This document shows, piece by piece, positions 25,546-32,505 of a stretch of 33,199 nt of DNA. The DNA is from an uncultured Oscillospiraceae bacterium (GTDB taxonomy: Bacteria > Bacillota > Clostridia > Oscillospirales > Ruminococcaceae): assembly GCA_900556525.1 (NCBI GenBank), contig USOZ01000002.1:1-33199 (forward strand), given 5' to 3'. The notes below the pieces were generated by a model. It saw only the letters and a program-made list of their open reading frames with translations. It did not search any database and was not told where the DNA came from. The translations under genes were made by a program, and so were the position numbers. How positions within the stretch are numbered: the stretch's first letter is position 1; each line of letters opens with the position of its first letter.

Positions 25546-25570
25546 AAGCCCCATGAGGAACATGGGGCTT
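25546..25570 (+). terminator. Perfect 10-bp hairpin between giant helicase and GGDEF-Toprim genes
   Basis: AAGCCCCATG (25546-25555) and CATGGGGCTT (25561-25570) pair without mismatch around loop AGGAA, 5 bases after the stop codon. The following GATTTATTGG has few T in a row, so termination may be partial. It leaves the GGAGG (25579-25583) of the next gene free. Confidence 0.6.
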
Positions 25571-25592
25571 GATTTATTGGAGGAATAAAGCA

Positions 25593-27815
25593 ATGACAAA
25601 TGAAGAATTACTTCAAAAACTTTCGGAGCAGCTCGGTTCTAACAATGAGCTTGTTTCTCAGCTGCTTGGAAAAATCAACGCACTTGAGAAAAAAGTAGAC
25701 GAGACTACGGCACAGCTCCGCGATGTGACCCAACAGCAGGAGATGTTCACCGCGCATATTAATCAGATATATGCGGCAAAGTCGATTGAAGAAACGCTCG
25801 GAATAATGTCTGACCTTGGAAGAAATGAAATGAACGCGGAGAGCTGCGACGTATACAGCGTAGACGCATTCGATGATAAGATGTTTACCGTTAATGAATA
25901 CGGCGAACGGGTGTATGCTGACATTCCTGAAAATTCTCCGATTTCAGCTGCACTGCTGAAAAATGAGATCTACATAGACAACAGCTATGCAGGAGGTCAG
26001 ATCGGAGACGGACGCGATAATATGAATACCAAAAACATTGCCGTGATACCGATTGAGTCGAAGAACGGCGATGTAATAGGTGTTGTCGTCGCTAAAAATA
26101 AGGATAAGGATTTCGATAAATCGGACGTTGACAAGTTTAACCTTAAAAACGGGAAGATAGGGTCTGCGTTTCGCATGGGTCTTGAAAATAAAGCACTGAA
26201 ACAGGCGGCTGTAACGGACAAGCTGACTCATTTACCGAATCGTCAGGGCGCGGCTGAGTTTTTGAGCGCGTCGGTGCTGCCACAGCTTCAGCAGGGAAAA
26301 GATACGGCTGTTATCATGTGCGATATTGACCATTTTAAATCCGTGAATGATACCTACGGACATGACGCAGGAGACAGAGTGCTTCAGCACGTTGCGAAAA
26401 CCATATCGCAAAATCTTCGCACAGGAGACAAAGTTTATCGTTGGGGCGGAGAAGAAATGGTCGTTGTAATGAACAATGCAAATACAACGATTGCGGCGAA
26501 TCTTGCCGAACGATTAAGGGCAACGATCGAAAAGAGTCCGTGCGTAATTGATGATGAAAGGACAATAAATGTCACGATGAGCATGGGAGTTGAAAAAATA
26601 AAGGTTTCGGATATTTCGGCGCTTAATAAGAGTAATATTTTCGAGTTCTTTGAAAAGAATGCCTTAAAAAACGCAGATGAAAGATTATACGAGGCGAAGG
26701 AAACCGGGCGTAATAAAGTAGTTGTGAATACCGATGATATTGTGGAAGAAAAGAGAGCTGAGTTGCGCGCCGCGGAATTTGAGAACAATGAAAAAAGCAC
26801 TCCGAAATCGTACAGAGAACATACAGACAGAACGAAAGAAATAAACGCTGAGCTGATTACTGAAGCGAGAAATGCCGACCTTGCAAATTACTTTATTTCT
26901 TCCGGGTACGAATATGAGAAGAATAGAAACGAGGTTCATATAAAGGGATTTGGTGGGCTTAATATCAACACGGAGAAAAATTCGTGGTATCAGTTTTCTG
27001 AACGTCGCGGGGGCAGCAATCCTATTAACTGCTTGACGGAAGTTATCGGTATGGACTTTAAAGAGGCGGTCAAGGAACTGACGGGAAAGACATTTGAAAG
27101 AGCCGCATATCAGAAGCCCGCTGTGTCTGAATCGGAAAAAAGCTCAAAAGCTTTTTCTTTGCCTGAGCGTGATGATAACTGCAAAAAGATATACGCCTAT
27201 TTTATTTCCACCCGCCACATTGACAAATCCGTAATTGACGAAATGGTAAAATCGCGTTCATTGTATCAAGACAAAAAAGGCAATGCGGTATTCGTGCGGC
27301 GCGATGAAAACGGAAACGCGATTGGTGCAGAAGTTCATGGCACAAATACATATAAACGATATAAGGGTATTGTCGGAGAGGGAGATAATGCATTCAGTTT
27401 TAAAATCGGAAAGCCTGAAAAAGTTTATGTGTTTGAATCGGCAGTTGATTTAATGTCCTTTAAAGAAATTGCAAATCCTGAAAAAATAAACAACAGCGTT
27501 CTCATCTCAATGGGCGGTTTGAAAGCGGCGGCATTTGAGCAATACAGAGAGCAGGGCATTCCGATCTTCGCGTGTGTGGATAATGATATAGCGGGAGAAA
27601 AATTCATTTCCGACAACAATTTAAAGTCGTGCAATAAGGTCTTGAAGGAGAACGGAGTAAAAGACTGGAATGAACTTATACAGAAGAAAAAAGGCGTAAT
27701 GAAACTGCCGGATGAAGAAATAGGTCATGGCGGAAAAGAAAAAACGGCAATGGAAATTGCGAATGAGGCAAAGTCGCTTACTGACAATATCGTTGATAAA
27801 AAAGTCAGGCGTTGA
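25593..27815 (+). CDS. GAF-GGDEF diguanylate cyclase fused to a primase-type finger and Toprim domain
   Basis: The ATG at 25593 has GGAGG 9 bases upstream; 740 residues. Residues 1-45 are coiled coil, and about 55-200 a GAF-like sensor. Residues 209-377 are a GGDEF domain: DKLTHLPNR, then CDIDHFKSVNDTYGHDAGD, then GGEEM at 285-289 and DERLYEAKETGRNKVV at the end. An RTGD inhibitory I-site (RxxD, 276-279) sits exactly five residues before GGEEM, so both synthesis of cyclic-di-GMP and product inhibition look possible. Residues about 430-495 are a CHC2-like finger fold without its Cys/His (WYQFSERRGGSNPINCLTEV). About 605-690 is Toprim, with Glu615 in VFESAVDLMSF and Asp663/Asp665 in CVDNDIAGE. 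The second half resembles the DUF3991/Toprim proteins of ICEs, but the GGDEF front is most unusual. Confidence 0.9.
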   Translation: MTNEELLQKLSEQLGSNNELVSQLLGKINALEKKVDETTAQLRDVTQQQEMFTAHINQIYAAKSIEETLGIMSDLGRNEMNAESCDVYSVDAFDDKMFTVNEYGERVYADIPENSPISAALLKNEIYIDNSYAGGQIGDGRDNMNTKNIAVIPIESKNGDVIGVVVAKNKDKDFDKSDVDKFNLKNGKIGSAFRMGLENKALKQAAVTDKLTHLPNRQGAAEFLSASVLPQLQQGKDTAVIMCDIDHFKSVNDTYGHDAGDRVLQHVAKTISQNLRTGDKVYRWGGEEMVVVMNNANTTIAANLAERLRATIEKSPCVIDDERTINVTMSMGVEKIKVSDISALNKSNIFEFFEKNALKNADERLYEAKETGRNKVVVNTDDIVEEKRAELRAAEFENNEKSTPKSYREHTDRTKEINAELITEARNADLANYFISSGYEYEKNRNEVHIKGFGGLNINTEKNSWYQFSERRGGSNPINCLTEVIGMDFKEAVKELTGKTFERAAYQKPAVSESEKSSKAFSLPERDDNCKKIYAYFISTRHIDKSVIDEMVKSRSLYQDKKGNAVFVRRDENGNAIGAEVHGTNTYKRYKGIVGEGDNAFSFKIGKPEKVYVFESAVDLMSFKEIANPEKINNSVLISMGGLKAAAFEQYREQGIPIFACVDNDIAGEKFISDNNLKSCNKVLKENGVKDWNELIQKKKGVMKLPDEEIGHGGKEKTAMEIANEAKSLTDNIVDKKVRR

Positions 27816-28052
27816 TGTTTGATTTATTCGGGTTTTAGGGTTGCCCTAAGATGATTTCTTTTTTCTGAATTGAGCAGAAAGGTTCAAGGAAAACGAAGGG
27901 TTTTCTTTGCCCGATACTCACTTTCATACTGTATATTTTGCAAAATATACAGTGTGAAAGTGATATTGGGTATATCACAAAGATACCGCAGTGCTAAATA
28001 TGAGCCTTTTGGCTTTCATTTTCTGAAAAAATAACGTAACGGAGGTTGTACA
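27816..28052 (+). other. Candidate origin of transfer (oriT) region
   Basis: This gene-free stretch directly upstream of the relaxase holds three inverted repeats. They are TTAGGG/CCCTAA (27835-27840, 27844-27849), GAAAAC/GTTTTC (27889-27894, 27900-27905) and the large palindrome at 27911-27970. Placement ahead of a mob gene plus stacked repeats is the usual form of oriT. The right arm contains CAGTGTGAAA at 27950-27959, close to the TAGTGTG/TTA nick core of pMV158, the model for MobV relaxases (recalled, not searched). The call is inferred. Confidence 0.5.
27911..27970. repeat. 60-bp near-perfect palindrome
   Basis: Two 30-base arms meet at 27940/27941 with no loop. Twenty-five of 30 positions match outright, including an unbroken 13 at the centre. 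A one-base shift near 27917 lets the outer ends (CCCGATA at 27910-27916, TATTGGG at 27964-27970) pair too. It can extrude as a cruciform or fold as a long hairpin when single-stranded. Confidence 0.9.
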
Positions 28053-29978
28053 ATGGTCGGTCGAAAAATCAGCCGCAGTTTTCGCTGCGAGGGATATAAC
28101 GATGTTGAACAGCTTGGACACAACAACAGAACATTCGTTGCAAAGAATGTGGACAAAGAAAGGATTAAGGATAACATAACATATCTGAAAGAAAATCTCG
28201 AAAAGGTTTATTCCGAACTTTTTGGTGAAGCTCTTAAAAAATATAACGCTTCAAAAACCAAAACGCGCGATAAAATTCCCAACTACTATGAGCATATAAA
28301 AAACGGCAAGCAGGAAAAACTTTTCTGCGAAGTTATCGTGCAGTTTGGAGATAAAGACAGTTGTGCTGTCGGAAGTGAAAACGGAAAATTGGCGGTCAAA
28401 ATGCTTGACGAATATATGAAGGATTTTCAAAAAAGAAATCCTCATCTGCGAGTGTTCAATGCAGTTATGCACCTTGATGAAGCAACTCCGCATCTGCATA
28501 TAAATTTTATACCGTTTGCAACAAATCAGAAGCGCGGATTGGAAACGCGCGTTTCGTTTAAAACAGCTTTACAGCAGCAAGGGTTTATGCCGGAAACGAT
28601 AGCGCTTAATGAAAGCGCAAAATGGTGTGAGTCGGAACGTTCGGTAATGGAAGAACTTGCGAAAAAATATGATTTGAAAATTGAGAATAAGTTTGCGCAT
28701 CATCAGCACGTTTCCGTGGAGGAATATAAAAATGAAAAAGACAAACTGGAAAAATTGAAAGAGCATACGAAAAAACTCACGGAACGAACAAACGGAGTTT
28801 CTGCCGCAGACATTACCGATTACGAACTTGATTTGCTTCGCAACGAGAATGAATATGTAAAGACTGAGCTTACAAAAAAAGAAAAGCAGGTGCGCGAGCT
28901 GTCGGAAAAATTATCATCAGGCTTTGCATTTTTTCAAATTCCCGACGATCAGAAACTTCTTTTCGTTGCGGATAAAATGATTCAGTCAAATATACCTGTT
29001 GTAGAAGATACGCATGGAATTCATGTGCCTGTTTACGCGATAGCCAAGATGAAAGAAATCGCAAAAACGTATAAGCCGAAGCTGCTTTCATATCGCCAGC
29101 GATTAAAACTTACAATAGACAGACTTGTATATGCGGTTAATAGCACATCTGAGCTGTTTTATGAACTCAGAAAGCGCGGATACACAGTGCGTGTCGGAAA
29201 ATACATTTCAATCAGACCGGATGGGTCGGACAGGGGAATAAGAACAAAAACTCTTGGTGATGATTATGTGCTTGAAGCCTTGGAGCGGCGTATACAAAAC
29301 AAACGTAATTTTGAAAATAATTTCAAGGCTCGTTATGAGGAAGCATCACAGAAGAATCCTATGCTGCATGAATATTATAGCGTTACTGAAACGACGATTG
29401 CAATGATTTATTCTGCTGAGAAATATCCGGCTAAACTGAATGCGGGCAAGAGCTACACTATGTCAAATGATAAGCATATCAATGAGCTTGTATCTGCCAT
29501 GTCGCTTATTTCATATGATAAAATTACAAGCATAGCTGATGTTGAAAGCAGAATTGAAGCGTATCAGCACAGTCTTGATGATATGAGCGGAAATCTCGAT
29601 AAGCTGAATCGTATTCAGATTGCAATTAAAGATGTGATTAAGGCGGGAGAAATTTTCTTCGCAGAAAGACAGGCACATAATTATACGGAACAGGAAAACG
29701 TCAGGGCAGCGGAAATCATTTTAAAGCGTAACGGCATAACCAATGCGGCGGAAATTGAAAAGCTGAAGCTGCAATATGCTGAGAATAAAAAGGCAATTAC
29801 GATTCTGAATGATAAGATACCTAAGACGCAGGCTAAACAAAGCGAGTATCTACGGCTGAAAGATATTTATGAACTTGTTCACAGCGGAAGTTATATCGAC
29901 AGGCTTATTAAGGAGCATTTTGAGAAAGAAAAAGAGAATGAAAAATTAAAAGAGAATGAAAACACAAAAAGGAGTTGA
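28053..29978 (+). CDS. MobV-family (Mob/Pre) relaxase
   Basis: This 641-residue protein would nick oriT and pilot the strand during conjugation. The metal-binding motif HLDEATPHLH is at residues 140-149, the clear Mob/Pre signature. It is preceded by VFNAVMHLDE and followed by INFIPFATNQKRG. The N-terminus (MVGRKISRSFRCEGYNDVEQ) differs from plasmid MobV proteins, which often start with a catalytic His/Tyr-bearing segment. Residues about 230-290 and 530-641 are coiled coil with a very Glu/Lys-rich tail. The ATG has GGAGG at 28041-28045. Most Tn1549-like elements carry a MobP-type relaxase, so the MobV enzyme here is a departure. The stop overlaps the upstream edge of the next gene. Confidence 0.88.
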   Translation: MVGRKISRSFRCEGYNDVEQLGHNNRTFVAKNVDKERIKDNITYLKENLEKVYSELFGEALKKYNASKTKTRDKIPNYYEHIKNGKQEKLFCEVIVQFGDKDSCAVGSENGKLAVKMLDEYMKDFQKRNPHLRVFNAVMHLDEATPHLHINFIPFATNQKRGLETRVSFKTALQQQGFMPETIALNESAKWCESERSVMEELAKKYDLKIENKFAHHQHVSVEEYKNEKDKLEKLKEHTKKLTERTNGVSAADITDYELDLLRNENEYVKTELTKKEKQVRELSEKLSSGFAFFQIPDDQKLLFVADKMIQSNIPVVEDTHGIHVPVYAIAKMKEIAKTYKPKLLSYRQRLKLTIDRLVYAVNSTSELFYELRKRGYTVRVGKYISIRPDGSDRGIRTKTLGDDYVLEALERRIQNKRNFENNFKARYEEASQKNPMLHEYYSVTETTIAMIYSAEKYPAKLNAGKSYTMSNDKHINELVSAMSLISYDKITSIADVESRIEAYQHSLDDMSGNLDKLNRIQIAIKDVIKAGEIFFAERQAHNYTEQENVRAAEIILKRNGITNAAEIEKLKLQYAENKKAITILNDKIPKTQAKQSEYLRLKDIYELVHSGSYIDRLIKEHFEKEKENEKLKENENTKRS

Positions 29979-29983
29979 CGATT

Positions 29984-31078
29984 TTGTTTTATACCGACGA
30001 ACAGAAGAATGAAGCGAGAAATACAGATATGATGCAGTTCCTCGCTGCTGTCGAGGGTTTTGATTTCAAACGCTGCGGTAAAGAATATCATTGTATACAG
30101 CATGACAGCCTTGTTATAAAATCCGATTGCCTGACGTGGTACTGGAACAGTCGCTGCATATGCGGAAGAAATGCAATCGACTGGTGTGTTAAGGTCAGAG
30201 GCATGAGCTTTCGTGCAGCCATGCAGCTTATAGTAGGCAAACCTGAAGGAATCTCATCACCGAAAAGAAAAACTTATGCGAAAACGCCCGTTTCAAAATG
30301 TGAAGCGGGCGCTTTAAATTATGTAAAGATACCTAATGTGTTGCTGGACATGGGATTGTCAGATGCTGAATTGAGTATAATTGTATATCTTTCTTCGATT
30401 TGTCCCGCGTCGCGCTGGATACAGGTCAAGCAGACTACAATAGCCGAAAAATGCTCAATAAAGAGCGTTCAAACCGTAGGCAGGGCTATTTCATCTCTTT
30501 TAGAAAAACGTCTTATAGAACGTTCTGCGCGTATTCTCAAGCAGGATAATCATTCTGGAACGACTTGCTATAACCTCTCTTTGCCCGATTTGTCCGACGG
30601 TTATTTTGTGATCGAGCGTAAGGCTATAAATGGTTCGCTCTCTCCCCGCCAGATGAAAGCGTATCTGCACATATGCCGCTGCGTTGATGTTCGCATAGGC
30701 TTCTGCTGGAACAGCTATAATGATTTGGCACACCGCATGGGCGTTAAACGCGCTGACGCGATAAAACTAATCCGCGAACTTACAGATAAAAAGTACATAC
30801 GCAAGCAGCTTGTGCGGTGTAAAAGCAGCCGCAGCTATGCAGACAACAGATATGCGGTTATTTTCTTTGTGAATCCGAGGCTGAGCCGTAGAAATAAAAA
30901 AATAGAGGCTGCTCTCTCCAATCGTCATTGGTCGAACTGCCCCGCAAATAATATGTTTTATACCATTTGCAATTATACCCTGTCCTGCGATATTTGTCAA
31001 GTGGTGAATCAAAACTTTTTTGGCAGGGGTAGTCCCCGAAATGTAATGTCATATATATTAACCAAAACAGGCTTATAG
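29984..31078 (+). CDS. Replication-initiator-like protein: primase-finger module plus two winged helices
   Basis: The start is taken as TTG 29984, 9-10 bases after AAAGGAG; an in-frame TTG at 29975 overlaps the relaxase stop and has no room for a site. The product is 364 residues. Residues about 10-75 are a CHC2-primase-like finger (WYWNSRCICGRNAIDWCVKV, GMSFRAAMQLIVG), homologous in pattern to the module in the GGDEF-Toprim protein. Then come a winged helix at about 105-175 (LSDAELSIIVYLSSI, QTTIAEKCSIKSVQTVGRAI) and another at about 205-265 (LSPRQMKAYLHI, MGVKRADAIKLIREL), the double wing of RepA-like initiators. A Cys-rich tail follows. It may start replication of the excised circle, or repress transfer. 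The gene ends the plus-strand conjugation run. Confidence 0.65.
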   Translation: MFYTDEQKNEARNTDMMQFLAAVEGFDFKRCGKEYHCIQHDSLVIKSDCLTWYWNSRCICGRNAIDWCVKVRGMSFRAAMQLIVGKPEGISSPKRKTYAKTPVSKCEAGALNYVKIPNVLLDMGLSDAELSIIVYLSSICPASRWIQVKQTTIAEKCSIKSVQTVGRAISSLLEKRLIERSARILKQDNHSGTTCYNLSLPDLSDGYFVIERKAINGSLSPRQMKAYLHICRCVDVRIGFCWNSYNDLAHRMGVKRADAIKLIRELTDKKYIRKQLVRCKSSRSYADNRYAVIFFVNPRLSRRNKKIEAALSNRHWSNCPANNMFYTICNYTLSCDICQVVNQNFFGRGSPRNVMSYILTKTGL

Positions 31079-31248
31079 AAAAGAAAAATCTGTAGTAAAT
31101 TATGTTTACTTAGATGTTATTCTATAGGATATATGGATAGGTTCCTGTCGGCTCGCTGATTTTTGTTGGAAAAAACGGCATTTTTTCTTTTCAGAGATGA
31201 ATTTTTGAAAAAATGTTTTAAATATGCAGCAAAATAGCCCTTTTTGTC

Positions 31249-31277
31249 TTGACAAAACCGAAAAAAATGAGTATAAT
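31249..31277 (+). promoter_or_regulatory. Consensus promoter of the type III toxin-antitoxin locus
   Basis: TTGACA (31249-31254) and TATAAT (31272-31277) are perfect and spaced by 17 bases. The expected start near 31284 is followed at once by a small hairpin (AAGCAA/TTGCTT, 31286-31301), then the antitoxin repeats. A strong constitutive promoter is typical for RNA antitoxins, which must outnumber the toxin. The 170 bases before it (31079-31248) are AT-rich with nothing I can name. Confidence 0.88.
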
Positions 31278-31304
31278 ATAAATGCAAGCAAGAGCTTGCT
31301 TTAA

Positions 31305-31433
31305 GAATCACGCCTGTCGTTCGGCGTTTCCAAATTGACGAATTGACAGAATGTGCCTGCCGTCCGGCGTTCCCAAATTGACGGATTGATAGAATGTGCC
31401 TGCCGTCTGGCGTTCCAAAATTGACGGATTGAA
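31305..31433 (+). repeat. Three tandem 43-bp repeats (antitoxin units)
   Basis: Units start at about 31305, 31348 and 31391; the GCCTG core recurs at 31312, 31355 and 31398, a period of exactly 43. Units 2 and 3 differ at only a few positions. Unit 1 is more diverged (CACGCCTGTCGTTCGG for TGTGCCTGCCGTCCGG). The shared 3' part reads CAAATTGACGGATTGA. Confidence 0.92.
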
Positions 31434-31439
31434 GAAATT

Positions 31440-31475
31440 CCCTCTTGTCTTTTTTCGGATAAGAGGGTTTTTTTT
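31440..31475 (+). terminator. Intrinsic terminator between antitoxin and toxin
   Basis: CCCTCTT (31440-31446) pairs with AAGAGGG (31461-31467), extended inward by a wobble and two pairs, and is followed by eight T (31468-31475). In type III loci a leaky terminator at this spot keeps antitoxin RNA above toxin mRNA. The toxin's AAGGAG begins 3 bases later. Confidence 0.92.
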
Positions 31476-31488
31476 ACAAGGAGCATCT

Positions 31489-32181
31489 ATGAAAGAACAT
31501 GGATTTTACATACTTAAAGACGAGTACATAAACTTAATCAATACACTGGGAGGCAAATACGCTGATAGTAAAAGCCGCCCGATATACTGCTGCATAAAGG
31601 ATAATAGGATCGATGGTCTGTTCTGGCTTATTCCCACGAGCGACTTATCACACAGAACGTCTGAGCAGATAGAAAAATTTAGAAAATACGAGCAATGTGA
31701 TGACATAAGAGCTGCTTATTATCATATCGGAAAGACCACAAAACCGGCACTGTACAAAATCAGCAATGCTTTACCGGCAACGGATAAGTATATACTCAAG
31801 GAATTTTTGAACCTGAACCGCCACTTGGTTCTTGAGGATAAGGCAGAAATTCAAAAAATAGAACGAAAGCTTCGTCGTATTTTGTCGTATGAAAACTCTC
31901 ATCCGAACAGATTAGAGCAACACATAACGGCTGTAAAAATGCATATGGTTGATGAATTGCTCGCGGAACGGCAGCCTGTTGCCCCAGAAAAAAATATGGA
32001 CGGCTCAGACCTTGAAAGCAATAAATATAAGGCGGCATATAAAAAGCTTGCGCAGGAAAACATTGATTTGCAGGTCGAAAACGCGGAGCTTTACATGGAA
32101 AATCAAGCGTTAAAAAATCAGCTTGCGAAGTCGCAGGAGCTTGAAAAAGGAATAGGAGGTCAGAGGCGGGGTAAGAAGTGA
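31489..32181 (+). CDS. Type III toxin, CptN/TenpN-like endoribonuclease
   Basis: The ATG at 31489 has AAGGAG 5 bases upstream; the longer frame from 31396 runs through the repeats and is not used. The product is 230 residues. Residues 1-150 follow the ToxN/AbiQ superfamily plan in its CptN/TenpN form: GFYILKDEYINLI, then SRPIYCCIKDNRIDGLFWLIP with Thr50-Ser51. These fit the Thr-Ser active-site pair of ToxN. YHIGKTTKPALYKISNALPA and the helix NRHLVLEDKAEIQKIERKL follow. Residues about 177-222 add a leucine-zipper-like coiled coil (QENIDLQVENAELYMENQAL), which I do not know from the family core. Such systems stabilise mobile DNA and abort phage infection. The repeat-terminator-gene layout makes the call strong. 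Confidence 0.87.
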   Translation: MKEHGFYILKDEYINLINTLGGKYADSKSRPIYCCIKDNRIDGLFWLIPTSDLSHRTSEQIEKFRKYEQCDDIRAAYYHIGKTTKPALYKISNALPATDKYILKEFLNLNRHLVLEDKAEIQKIERKLRRILSYENSHPNRLEQHITAVKMHMVDELLAERQPVAPEKNMDGSDLESNKYKAAYKKLAQENIDLQVENAELYMENQALKNQLAKSQELEKGIGGQRRGKK

Positions 32182-32210
32182 GTAGTTAAATTTTGTTTAT
32201 ATTAAACTAA

Positions 32211-32378
32211 AGGTTAGGACGCTGCTATATTGGCATTGAAAAGGAACCGGCTACTTTCAACTATATTATCGAGAGAATGAAGCAAGTTGTTTCCAGAGAA
32301 GAGGGCGGTATTTCTAAGAAAAACGGATGGTACGGCGGAGGAGATTTCTGTTATATTGACAGTATGACAGATGAATGA
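32211..32378 (+). pseudogene. Remnant of a DNA methyltransferase C-terminus
   Basis: The frame from 32211 to the TGA at 32376-32378 reads RCYIGIEKEPATFNYIIERM, then about 20 residues, then WYGGGDFCYIDSM. A 'R-x-YIGIE' segment followed by GGGxFxY is how Type III Mod and related N6/N4-adenine or cytosine methyltransferases often end. There is no start codon with a ribosome site and no catalytic motif; only about 55 codons remain. The rest of the 32182-32505 gap shows a T/A-rich stretch and an imperfect CGTTTTG/CAAAACA repeat but no gene. Confidence 0.5.
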
Positions 32379-32505
32379 TTTAGTCTACATATGTGATAGA
32401 TTAACTGCAAATCCATTGGAGAATACACTTCTGAAGTCGTTTTGCCCCCAGGTCACTGCCAAAACAAAATCGAAAAACGTTTTGTAGAGAATTTAGGTTA
32501 TCAGT

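Larger units (their letters stand above)
31284..31475 (+). ncRNA. Type III antitoxin RNA (CptI/TenpI-like)
   Basis: The transcript from the promoter runs through a 5' hairpin, three 43-base repeats and a terminator, then (by read-through) the toxin gene. In type III systems such as ToxIN, CptIN and TenpIN the toxin cuts the repeat RNA into single units that bind and block it. Each unit here can form a short hairpin from GCCGTCCGGC-like sequence, with a single-stranded AAATTGACGGATTGA part. Boundaries are estimates from the promoter and the T run. Confidence 0.85.

Noticed and set aside
27911..27970. Palindrome as an intrinsic terminator
   Set aside because: It has no loop and no T run after it, and its AT-rich centre suits a cruciform or oriT better.
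31305..31433. Tandem repeats considered as a CRISPR array
   Set aside because: The 43-base units abut with no unique spacers, there are no cas genes, and promoter, terminator and toxin gene fit a type III antitoxin.
31396..31488. Upstream extension of the toxin frame from 31396
   Set aside because: It translates through repeat 3 and the terminator; the ATG at 31489 has its own AAGGAG and gives the family N-terminus.
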